Shown piece by piece: positions 17,526-25,302 of a DNA stretch of 64,000 nt. The position numbers and the translations under genes are program-made. Positions within the stretch are counted from its first letter, which is position 1, and every line of letters starts with the position of its first letter. The stretch is taken from positions 2,289,501 to 2,353,500 of the forward strand of contig NZ_CP031941.1 of assembly GCF_003443655.1 (NCBI RefSeq). Direction: 5' to 3'. This DNA is from Nostoc sphaeroides (GTDB lineage Bacteria > Cyanobacteriota > Cyanobacteriia > Cyanobacteriales > Nostocaceae). A model generated the notes under the pieces. It saw only the letters and a program-made list of their open reading frames with translations, was not told the DNA's origin and made no database searches.

Positions 17526-17651
17526 CTAATTTTGAATTTGCAATTGAAGAACCTTGCTTTTACCGGGATTCATCAACCGATATGGGTCAACTATTTCTTT
17601 AAACTTAAACTCTTCAGGATCAATAGTAATCTGGCCGCCATATTGCTGCAC
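17526..17651 (-). pseudogene. FAD-linked oxidase, C-terminal remnant
   Basis: Read on the minus strand, an open frame gives VQQYGGQITIDPEEFKFKEI, then VDPYRLMNPGKSKVL, and a TAG at 17526-17528. The (V/I)DPY.L.NPGK motif near the C-terminus is typical of FAD-binding oxidases of the glycolate oxidase/D-lactate dehydrogenase type. Upstream the frame is stopped, and no further homology is seen before the ABC permease gene. Only about 40 codons remain. Confidence 0.65.
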
Positions 17652-17679
17652 CTAACCTGGTAAAAATTCTAAACTTAGC

Positions 17680-17790
17680 TTATATCCTTTTTTTAACGCA
17701 GAGGGACGCTGAGGGAAGCGCAAAGGTTCGCAGAGAATTAATTCCTCTGCGTTCCTCTGCGTAAACCTTTGCGTTCCTCTGCGTTTTAAA
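17680..17790. repeat. Dispersed repeat (CTCTGCGTTCCTCTGCG type)
   Basis: An imperfect inverted block built from CTCTGCG and CGCAGAG words. Related words occur at 28460, 32040-32095, 35100 and elsewhere, both free and as passengers inside MITEs. Confidence 0.55.
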
Positions 17791-17793
17791 ATC

Positions 17794-18621
17794 TTAATTC
17801 TCATGTTTGGCAGCACTTTCATGCCACTTACTTAATATAAAGTCAGATAGGGCACTCAAGCTGACAAAAATTAATACACCCAACCCAGTTGTAAGAAATA
17901 ATGCTGCAAACATCCGAGGAATTTGTAAGTTGTAGCTGGAGATTAAAATCCGGTAAGCAATGCCAGATTTTGCCCCACCAGTACCGGCGACAAATTCGGC
18001 TACAACTGCGCCAATTAATGCTAAACCACCGCTAATTTTTAAACCACCTAAAAAATAGGGCATGGCGCTGGGTAAACGGAGATACAGCAGAGTTTGCCAG
18101 CGAGAAGCTTTGTAAAGTTGAAATAGGTTGAGCAAGTTCCGGTCAACGCTGTTGAGTCCTAGTGTAGTGTTGGATACGATGGGGAAAAAGGCGACAATCC
18201 AGGCACAAACTACTAAGGCGGCGAAAGTGTTATTTTTTAACCAAAGGATTATTAGGGGTGCGATCGCAACTATCGGAGTTGTTTGTAAAATCACTGCATA
18301 GGGAAATAAACTGCGTTCAATCCATTTACTTTGGGTGAACAAAATCGCCATTAGTAAACCAGAAATAGCCGCAGCAACAAAAGCAACAACTGTGATTTGC
18401 AGTGTAATTAATAGTGATGGAAAAAGCTCGTTCCAGTCAGTAATTAAAGTTTTAAATACTAATAAAGGGCCAGGGAGGATATAAGGAGGTAGATGTGTTA
18501 TTCGCACAAATATATCCCATAAAAATAATGCTATAATGCCAACTCCCATCGGTGCCAAAACCTCAGCAGAAAGAAACTTGCTCGATGTCTTTTGTGATTT
18601 GGTGCGACGGATAAATAGCAT
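17794..18621 (-). CDS. ABC transporter permease, SsuC/TauC/ThiX type
   Basis: 275 residues with six TM helices. The EAA-like cytoplasmic loop is at about 155-185 (FQLYKASRWQTLLYLRLPSAMPYFLGGLKISGG). It belongs to the BPD_transp_1 permeases that serve nitrate, sulfonate, taurine and pyrimidine importers. It starts 14 bp after the stop of the ATPase gene and is cotranscribed with it. The THI5-like binding protein beyond the restriction-modification gene is the likely third component. Confidence 0.88.
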   Translation of the reverse strand: MLFIRRTKSQKTSSKFLSAEVLAPMGVGIIALFLWDIFVRITHLPPYILPGPLLVFKTLITDWNELFPSLLITLQITVVAFVAAAISGLLMAILFTQSKWIERSLFPYAVILQTTPIVAIAPLIILWLKNNTFAALVVCAWIVAFFPIVSNTTLGLNSVDRNLLNLFQLYKASRWQTLLYLRLPSAMPYFLGGLKISGGLALIGAVVAEFVAGTGGAKSGIAYRILISSYNLQIPRMFAALFLTTGLGVLIFVSLSALSDFILSKWHESAAKHEN

Positions 18622-18635
18622 ATAAATTCAAAACT

Positions 18636-19400
18636 TTAAATTGGCACAGAGATCATAGCTTGGGCTAGATGCTGAGAAATTTCACGGCAATATTGGTTAT
18701 ACAGCAATGATGTGCGAAAGTCATCGTTACGGGGGTAGGGAACATCAATTTCTACATCAGCTACAATCCTTCCGGGACTTATCCCCATAACTAGCACGCG
18801 ATTTGATAAGTACACTGCTTCGTAAATATTGTGGGTAACAAAAACCACCGTCCAGCGCTGTTGAAGCCACAAATTTAGTAAATCACCATTGAGTTTGCTA
18901 CGAGTGATTTCATCTAATGCACCAAATGGTTCATCCATCAACAAAACATTTGGCTGAGTAACTAATGCTCTAGCAATTGATACCCGCATTTTCATCCCAC
19001 CTGATAATTGGCGGGGATAGTTTTCTTCAAAGCCTTCTAATCCTACCAATTCTAATGTCTCCTGCACCAATTTTTGGCTATCTTTTTTAGACATTCTCGC
19101 CAACTTTAGCGGTAGGCGGACATTCTCTCTAACGTTAGCCCAAGGCATGAGTGCAGCATCTTGGAAAACAAAAGCCAGCTTTCTTGCTTGCTGAGTTATA
19201 CTCCAGTCAATACTACCAGAACTCGTGCGCCCCAGTCCGGCAATCAGGCGCAGGACTGTACTTTTACCACACCCAGAGGGGCCAACTAAACTAACAAATT
19301 GCGACTCTGGAATTGCTAAATTTAGGTCTTGCAGGGCAACAGTGCCATTGGTGTAGACCTTGGTAATTTGATTGAGTGTGATGATGGGATGCTTACTCAT
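18636..19400 (-). CDS. ABC transporter ATPase, SsuB/TauB/ThiZ type
   Basis: 254 residues. Walker A GPSGCGKST, Q-loop FVFQDAALMPWANV, signature LSGGMKMRVSIARAL, Walker B VLLMDEPFGALDEITR and switch His FVTHNIYEAVYLS are all intact. It is first of the ATPase-permease pair. Its own upstream region (19401-19634) is shared with the divergent restriction-modification gene. That suggests either a local promoter or loss of the original operon promoter when the operon was split. Confidence 0.9.
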   Translation of the reverse strand: MSKHPIITLNQITKVYTNGTVALQDLNLAIPESQFVSLVGPSGCGKSTVLRLIAGLGRTSSGSIDWSITQQARKLAFVFQDAALMPWANVRENVRLPLKLARMSKKDSQKLVQETLELVGLEGFEENYPRQLSGGMKMRVSIARALVTQPNVLLMDEPFGALDEITRSKLNGDLLNLWLQQRWTVVFVTHNIYEAVYLSNRVLVMGISPGRIVADVEIDVPYPRNDDFRTSLLYNQYCREISQHLAQAMISVPI

Positions 19401-19634
19401 TCATTCTATAGATTAAAATTTGACTGTATGAAACAATATGGAAAATATTTTTAATGGTTAATCTAATTATCAGTTAAAACTCAAAGCCGTTAAAAGTATT
19501 AATAATATTTCTTCGAGTCGATGTTAACTAAATATTCCTTAAAAATACTGCCAATGCAAATTTAAATGGGATCTATTTTAGTTTAACTGAACAACTTAGT
19601 GTTAAATTAGAGGGTTACATAAAATAGCAAACTT

Positions 19635-21689
19635 ATGAGTAAACTGATAGCATTCGGTTGGTATGGAGGGAAATATAGTCATCTTGACTGGCTTCTACCA
19701 CTCTTGTCAAAAACTACTCACTACTGTGAACCTTTTGGAGGTTCAGCAGCAGTTTTGATAAACAAAGAACCATCACCTGTAGAAACTTACAATGATCTTG
19801 ATGGCGAACTAGTTAACTTTTTTCGTGTACTACGTGATGAGAAAAATGAACTCATCAGAGCTATTACTTTTACACCTTTCTCAAGACGTGAGTTTGAACT
19901 TGCCATTTCTCAACCCACTAAAGAGTTATCTAATTTAGAGAGAGCTAGACGATTTTTTGTCCGAGCTAGACAAGTAAGAACAGGATTAGCTCAGACAGCA
20001 AGCTCCGGTAGATGGGCACATTGTTTGTTGACAAGTCGTGCAGGTATGGCTGGGGCTGTCTCAAGATGGTTAGGGAGTATAGATGACCTTTCTAAAATAG
20101 TTCAAAGATTTCAGCGAGTTCAAATAGAAAACTGCCCAGCAATTGAAGTTATTCAAAGATATGACAGCGAAGAAACACTTTTTTACTGTGACCCTCCTTA
20201 TCCACATGATTCCCGTGGAGACAGTAATGCTTATGGGTATGAGATGACAGATGAACAACATCATAAACTAGCTTATGTCCTTCACAATGTCAGTGCTAAA
20301 GTTGCTATCTCAGGATACGACTGTACCCTAATGGAGGAACTATATGGTGACTGGCGACGTATTCCAGCACCGTCAAAGTACTGTCACTCTGTCAAAAAGT
20401 TACGTACAGAAGTCCTCTGGACAAACTATAACTTAGAATATCAACCTGTACAAATATCTCAAAGTAAGTCCAAAAAGTCTAAAACAGCTATTATGTCAAC
20501 GCCTCCAGAGATTCTTAACTCAGCTTTTGATAGAGCATCCGAATACATAAGAACGGGCGATTCAATGATGATTGCTCCAGAAATTATTGATAGAGTTGAA
20601 TTTGTCTGTAGGCACCCTCAAAATAAGGCTGGCATAAGGCTTCTATTAGCTTGCTTATTAGCGAAAGTTCATCAACCTCATCTAGATATTCGTAAGCCAT
20701 TTACTGAAATTGGCACAAAAGATTCTTACTCTGGTCGTTTTTATGATGAATCATATATAGCATTTTTTATAAATGAACGTAACTTACAAGATGTATGCAA
20801 CCCAACAACTGCTTTTTTAACACCTGCACTTCGTACTAAAGCAATACCTTTAACTTTAGACGCTAAGTTGATAGGAAAACCTGCAATATTATACCAGACT
20901 GTTATTCAGCTATTTGATGATGTTTATACAGAGCGTGTAGCAACAGAAGACCTTCTTGTAGAAACTATAAAATGGCTTTTGATTCTCAAAAAAGAGAAAG
21001 AACAACGAATTCAAAGCCTTATTGCTAATTTAAACACTCTAGATGATCGGGCAATTCCTCTTTCTGCTGAAGCAATTGTAAAACTTATTAGACAGCATTT
21101 GGATTGTCCCAGAGCAAGTCGTTTGCCAGTGCTTATTGTAGCTGCGGCTTATCAATCAGCCTCAGAACATTTAGGAGAACGATGTTTACCGCTTGAAAGT
21201 CACAATGCGGCTGATAAACAAACTGGTTCTTTAGGTGATATTGAAATCAGACTTATAAGTAGTAACAATTTAGTAACCAGCTACGAGATGAAAATGAAAC
21301 GTATTACTATAAATGACATCAATAATGCCCTTCCAAAAATTACACGAAGAATAGAGCAAACTGGATATAAGATTGATAATTACATATTTATAACTACTGA
21401 AACTATAGATAAAGATGTAGAAGACTATGCTGCTAATCTCTATGAAAAGACAGGAGGTATAGAGATTGTAGTACTTGATTGCCTTGGTTTTTTACGGCAT
21501 TTTTTGCACTTGTTTCATCGCTTACGGATGCAGTTTGTGGAGGAATATCAAAAGCTTGTGCTTGCAGAACCCGACAGTGCAGTTAGTCAACCCTTAAAGG
21601 AGGCCTTTTTAGCATTACGCCAAGCTGTTGAGACTGTTGAAGTGGAAATCAACTCAGATGTTGAGACTGAATTAGATACTCCACTTTGA
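19635..21689 (+). CDS. Fused D12-class (Dam-like) DNA adenine methyltransferase and PD-(D/E)xK restriction endonuclease
   Basis: 684 residues. Residues 1-275 are a D12-class N6-adenine methyltransferase: motif X FGWYGGKYSHLDWLLPLL (7-24), motif I CEPFGGSAAVL (31-41), motif IV FYCDPPYP (183-190). After a Lys/Ser-rich linker (277-284), a second domain starts near Met287. It contains GDIEI, a 15-residue gap and EMKMK: D535, E551 and K553 fit a PD-(D/E)xK nuclease centre. KDSYSGRFYDESYI and the ExK region recall SacI-family endonucleases, a tentative match. One gene would thus both methylate and cut. The order MTase-REase is unlike classical type IIG enzymes. No HIP1 site lies in the 2 kb, unlike the neighbours, which suggests transfer. 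It sits head-on between the binding-protein and ATPase genes of an ABC transporter, 20 bp from the former. Confidence 0.85.
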   Translation: MSKLIAFGWYGGKYSHLDWLLPLLSKTTHYCEPFGGSAAVLINKEPSPVETYNDLDGELVNFFRVLRDEKNELIRAITFTPFSRREFELAISQPTKELSNLERARRFFVRARQVRTGLAQTASSGRWAHCLLTSRAGMAGAVSRWLGSIDDLSKIVQRFQRVQIENCPAIEVIQRYDSEETLFYCDPPYPHDSRGDSNAYGYEMTDEQHHKLAYVLHNVSAKVAISGYDCTLMEELYGDWRRIPAPSKYCHSVKKLRTEVLWTNYNLEYQPVQISQSKSKKSKTAIMSTPPEILNSAFDRASEYIRTGDSMMIAPEIIDRVEFVCRHPQNKAGIRLLLACLLAKVHQPHLDIRKPFTEIGTKDSYSGRFYDESYIAFFINERNLQDVCNPTTAFLTPALRTKAIPLTLDAKLIGKPAILYQTVIQLFDDVYTERVATEDLLVETIKWLLILKKEKEQRIQSLIANLNTLDDRAIPLSAEAIVKLIRQHLDCPRASRLPVLIVAAAYQSASEHLGERCLPLESHNAADKQTGSLGDIEIRLISSNNLVTSYEMKMKRITINDINNALPKITRRIEQTGYKIDNYIFITTETIDKDVEDYAANLYEKTGGIEIVVLDCLGFLRHFLHLFHRLRMQFVEEYQKLVLAEPDSAVSQPLKEAFLALRQAVETVEVEINSDVETELDTPL

Positions 21690-21709
21690 GAGGTAGAAAA
21701 AATGTGAAG

Positions 21710-22774
21710 CTACTTCTTGTAATAGCCTACCCCTTTATTCACAAATTGCAAGGTGTATGCTTCTTTGTAGTTAACCTTAGATTTAGAAATCTTAGTATCA
21801 ACCATGCTGTCAAAGAGTGATTTCCACCTTGCATCACTCATCGCCCCAATCCCTTGTTTTTCTGCGGCATCAGAAAGGATAATTCCATATTGTTTCAGCT
21901 TTTGAATCCCATAATCAATTTGCTCATCCGTCATTTCTGGATTCTCTTTTTTAATTAACTGATTCCCTGGTTGGGGATTTTTTAAGTAGCTATACCAACC
22001 TTTAATTGACGCATCAACAAATCGCTGCACTAAATCGGGATTTTTTTCTACTAGTTCTTTTTTTGTTTCAATAGTGGTTGCATAGGGTTGATAACCATAA
22101 TCTGCTAATAAAAATACTACTGGCTGAAAACCACCCTGCTTCTCAATAGCAAAGGGTTCAGATGTAATATAACCTTGCTGGGCTGAGTTTTTGTCAGTTA
22201 AAAAGGGAGCAGGATTAAAGTTGTAAGGGCGTTTCTGATCATCGGTAAAACCGTACTTAGCTTTCAGAACAGGCCAATAGGTAATGTTAGCAGAAGCAGA
22301 GACATAAATTGGCTTGCCTTTGAGGTCTGCAAGGGTTTTAATTGCTGGGTTGGGATGTGCAATAAGACACCAGGGGTCTTTCTGGAAAATTGCTGCGACT
22401 GTGATTTTGGGAATACCTTGTGCTATGGCATTCACGGCATCAATGCCATAACCCATAAAGAAATCTACCGCACCCCCCATCAACAATTGAGTACCACTGG
22501 GAACCTGCGGGCCACCCATTTTAATAGTTACATCTAAACCATAGTCTTTGTAAATACCAGTGGCGATCGCCTGGTAAAATCCGCCGTGTTCTGCTTGTGC
22601 TATCCAGTTTGTGCCAAATGTAACTTTATCCAACCGAGAATTGCTAGTTGACGGTTGGTTGCTGTTAGTACAACCAGCAATAAAGTTACTACCAATCCAG
22701 ATAGAACCGTATTGAATAAAATTGCGGCGACTAAGGCGATTAACTGCTGTTGATGAGGGTGATGACGGTTTCAT
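21710..22774 (-). CDS. THI5/NMT1-like ABC substrate-binding protein
   Basis: 354 residues. The N-terminus has a twin-arginine pattern (SRRNFIQYG, about 15-23) followed by a lipobox-like IAGC, so it is an exported, probably lipid-anchored protein. The fold marks are VTFGTNWIAQAEHGGFYQAIATGIYKDYGLDV, GTQLLMGGAVDFFMG and FVDASIKGWYSYLKNP, typical of NMT1/THI5-like proteins that bind thiamine precursors, riboflavin-type molecules or related heterocycles. No TPP riboswitch could be found upstream. Gene order TPR - binding protein - [R-M gene] - ATPase - permease points to one transporter. Confidence 0.87.
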   Translation of the reverse strand: MKPSSPSSTAVNRLSRRNFIQYGSIWIGSNFIAGCTNSNQPSTSNSRLDKVTFGTNWIAQAEHGGFYQAIATGIYKDYGLDVTIKMGGPQVPSGTQLLMGGAVDFFMGYGIDAVNAIAQGIPKITVAAIFQKDPWCLIAHPNPAIKTLADLKGKPIYVSASANITYWPVLKAKYGFTDDQKRPYNFNPAPFLTDKNSAQQGYITSEPFAIEKQGGFQPVVFLLADYGYQPYATTIETKKELVEKNPDLVQRFVDASIKGWYSYLKNPQPGNQLIKKENPEMTDEQIDYGIQKLKQYGIILSDAAEKQGIGAMSDARWKSLFDSMVDTKISKSKVNYKEAYTLQFVNKGVGYYKK

Positions 22775-22795
22775 AAAACAGGATGATGTTCTCTT

Positions 22796-23278
22796 TTATT
22801 TGCCTTTGTAACTGAATCTAAATGTACATTCTAAAATCAACTTTTGATTCACTAGGGAATAAGGCTGAATTTCTAAAGCACTTCTAAAAGCTTTGATGGC
22901 TTCACCATACTCTCCTAGTGCTGCATAACACAAGCCCATACCGTGAAGCGCCCCAAAATGTATTGGATTTATCTGCACAACCATCTGACAATCTGCCAGA
23001 GATTTTTGATAATCTCCAATACTGTAATAGAGAAAAGCACGGCGATTCCAAGCTTCGGCAAAATCTGGCTGGTCTTTGATTAGTGCTGTCAGCGCTGTTT
23101 CGGCTTCAGTAATTTCACCTGCATCGAGTAACTTTTGACTGCGATCAATTATTTCCAGTCCATAAATTCCCTTTTGCTGAAACCAAATCCGCCAGATTTT
23201 TCTGGTTGCTTTTTCGCGGACTGTGGCATCGGGGTTTTTCAACTCTTCAAGTAAGGAATTGATAGGTAAAGAATCCAT
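22796..23278 (-). CDS. TPR-repeat protein
   Basis: 160 residues with about three tetratricopeptide units between 55 and 150: EAETALTALIKDQPDFAEAW, RAFLYYSIGDYQKSLADC, GLCYAALGEYGEAIKAFRSALEIQP. The N-terminal 50 residues contain an armadillo-like EELKNPDATVREKATRKIW. It ends 21 bp before the start of the binding-protein gene, so it is probably the first gene of that operon. A scaffold or regulatory part in the transporter is only a guess. Confidence 0.8.
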   Translation of the reverse strand: MDSLPINSLLEELKNPDATVREKATRKIWRIWFQQKGIYGLEIIDRSQKLLDAGEITEAETALTALIKDQPDFAEAWNRRAFLYYSIGDYQKSLADCQMVVQINPIHFGALHGMGLCYAALGEYGEAIKAFRSALEIQPYSLVNQKLILECTFRFSYKGK

Positions 23279-23627
23279 GAATTTGAAATCAGTGAATATA
23301 CGTTTGTATTAACTTTCTCACAAAATATATCTATTAAATGGTTTTTAAAGCCATCTTTAAAAATGCGGTAATTTATTGCTAATTATGAATTTTCTGTGTG
23401 ATTTATTGTATTCAGCATACGACTAATACCACACTCGACATTTAGAGTCATCAAAATAAAAACTAACTAGAGACAGTTGACAAATACCTAGTACGCCACG
23501 GCAAAAACAAACATACCATTTCATTACAGCCAAAAACCCCAAAATTAAAGCAGGCGTGAATGCGTGACTTCCGCCCTGCGGTACTAGCTCATTGGGCTAA
23601 ACTTAAGAAAGTTATGAGGACGCAAAT
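23279..23627. other. Divergent promoter region
   Basis: A 349-bp AT-rich space between the divergent TPR and SDR-CIA30 genes. No long repeats are present. GAGGA lies 9 bp before the ATG at 23628 as a ribosome-binding site. No riboswitch consensus was found. Confidence 0.4.
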
Positions 23628-25112
23628 ATGACTGACAAAAATCGTTCTCAATGGGACTTAGGCAGGTTTATCGAAACCCTGGCTTACTTTGAGGTAATTC
23701 CTTTCCTTAACTGGGTACAGCAGTTAATCCAAGGTCGTCCTAAGGATAATCAAAATAGACCCAATGGAGGAAGAAACGTGGGTGTAATATTAGTAGCAGG
23801 TGCAACAGGTGGTGTAGGTAAACGAGTAGTGCAGCGATCGCTCGAACAAGGTTATAAAGTTCGCGCCCTAGTTCGAGATATTGACAGAGCCAGGTCAATT
23901 CTTGGTAATGATATAGACTTAGTAGTTGCGGATATCACTCAACCAGAAACTTTAACTTCTTTAGTTATGGCTGATATCCAAGCTATAGTTTGTTGTACAG
24001 CAGTGCGCGTGCAACCAGTTGAGGGAGACACAGCAGATAGAGTAAAATATTATCAAGGTGTTAAATTTTACCAGCCAGAAATTGTTGGCGACACACCAGA
24101 AAATGTCGAATATCAAGGTGTTAAAAACTTAGTCCAAGCGGCTGCAAAATATCTACCCCAAGCAAACGAAAAACCGATATTTGATTTCACCAAGCCATCA
24201 GCAGAATTAAAGGATTACTGGGGGGCGCTGGATGATGTCGTTATGGGTGGCGTGAGTGCCAGTAATATCCAATTAGTAGAAAATGCAGCTTTGTTTGCTG
24301 GTAATGTCTCCACCGCTAACTCTGGCGGATTTGCTTCTATCAGAACTAAGAATTTTGATCCACCCTTCAACTTATCTGATTGCGAAGGTGTAAAATTACG
24401 CGTCAAAGGTGACGGTCAACGTTATAAAATCTTTCTGCGGACAGATACAAAATGGGATGGCATTGGCTACAGCTATTCTTTCGATACCGTAGCTAATACC
24501 TGGATAGATGTTCGCATTCCCTTTGCAGATTTGATTCCTGTATTTCGGGCAAAAGTTGTCAAAGATGCGCCGCCAATTGAGCAGAATAGAGTTTGTTCAT
24601 TCCAACTGATGTTGAGCAAATTTGAATATGATGGCGCTTTGAATCCTAAATTTTCTCCCGGTGGTTTTGCTTTGCAGTTGGAATCAATAAAAGCTTATGG
24701 CGGGACAACTTTACCACAATTTATCTTAGTCAGTTCAGCAGGCGTGACTCGTCCGGGACGCCCTGGAATTAATTTAGATGAAGAACCGCCAGCAGTGAAA
24801 TTAAATGACCAATTGGGAGGAATTTTAACTTGGAAGTTGAAGGGAGAAGATAGTTTAAGAGAAAGCGGAATTCCTTATACAATTGTTAGACCTTGTGCTT
24901 TAACTGAAGAACCAGGAGGGAAGGAATTAATATTCGAGCAAGGCGATAATATTAAGGGCAAAATCAGCCGTGAGGATGTGGCAGAACTTTGCGTGCAAGC
25001 TTTAAAACTAGCAAAAGCTTCTAATGTCACGTTTGAAGTAAAACAGGGAGATAATACTGTTAACTCTATCGATTGGCAGAAGTTATTTTCTGATTTAGCT
25101 AAGGATAAATAA
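23628..25112 (+). CDS. Atypical SDR/NmrA-like protein with inserted CIA30 domain (HCF173-type)
   Basis: 494 residues. A Rossmann domain starts at about 51 with VAGATGGVGKRVVQRSLEQG and RALVRDIDRA. It is interrupted at about 184-355 by a CIA30 domain (FDFTKPSAELKDYWGALDDVVMGGVSASN, the Trp/Asp pattern of complex I intermediate-associated protein 30), then resumes with FILVSSAGVTRPGRPG and GIPYTIVRPCALTEEPGG. The same inserted arrangement occurs in plant HCF173, needed for psbA translation and photosystem II assembly. The N-terminal 45 residues are an extra helical region. The catalytic YxxxK is not seen, so it is probably a binding or assembly factor rather than an enzyme. A photosystem II role here is inference. 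Confidence 0.87.
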   Translation: MTDKNRSQWDLGRFIETLAYFEVIPFLNWVQQLIQGRPKDNQNRPNGGRNVGVILVAGATGGVGKRVVQRSLEQGYKVRALVRDIDRARSILGNDIDLVVADITQPETLTSLVMADIQAIVCCTAVRVQPVEGDTADRVKYYQGVKFYQPEIVGDTPENVEYQGVKNLVQAAAKYLPQANEKPIFDFTKPSAELKDYWGALDDVVMGGVSASNIQLVENAALFAGNVSTANSGGFASIRTKNFDPPFNLSDCEGVKLRVKGDGQRYKIFLRTDTKWDGIGYSYSFDTVANTWIDVRIPFADLIPVFRAKVVKDAPPIEQNRVCSFQLMLSKFEYDGALNPKFSPGGFALQLESIKAYGGTTLPQFILVSSAGVTRPGRPGINLDEEPPAVKLNDQLGGILTWKLKGEDSLRESGIPYTIVRPCALTEEPGGKELIFEQGDNIKGKISREDVAELCVQALKLAKASNVTFEVKQGDNTVNSIDWQKLFSDLAKDK

Positions 25113-25191
25113 GTGAAGTGACTACAGACTTATAGCGCTTCCCAGGTGGATGAAGTACATATACATATCAAAATCAAAACCTCACCCCCAA

Positions 25192-25216
25192 CCCCTCTCC
25201 TTACTAAGGAGAGGGG
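25192..25216. repeat. Near-perfect palindrome CCCCTCTCCTTA/TAAGGAGAGGGG
   Basis: Twelve-base arms with one unpaired base, set in the dispersed cyanobacterial repeat that begins CACCCCCAACCCC. A short second stem, GATAAAGC/GCTTTATC, follows. It lies between two convergent genes, where it may act as a transcription barrier. A related copy is at 55548-55620. Confidence 0.6.
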
Positions 25217-25302
25217 AGATAAAGCACAGCTTTATCGGGGTCAGGTTAAGCTGTACCTCATCAGACCAAGTGCGATCGCTCTACACTTTTGGTGAAAGTC
25301 AA

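Noticed and set aside
23279..23627. Possible TPP riboswitch upstream of the THI5-like transporter operon
   Set aside because: No CTGAGA or matching ACCTGATCTGG-type sequence was found.
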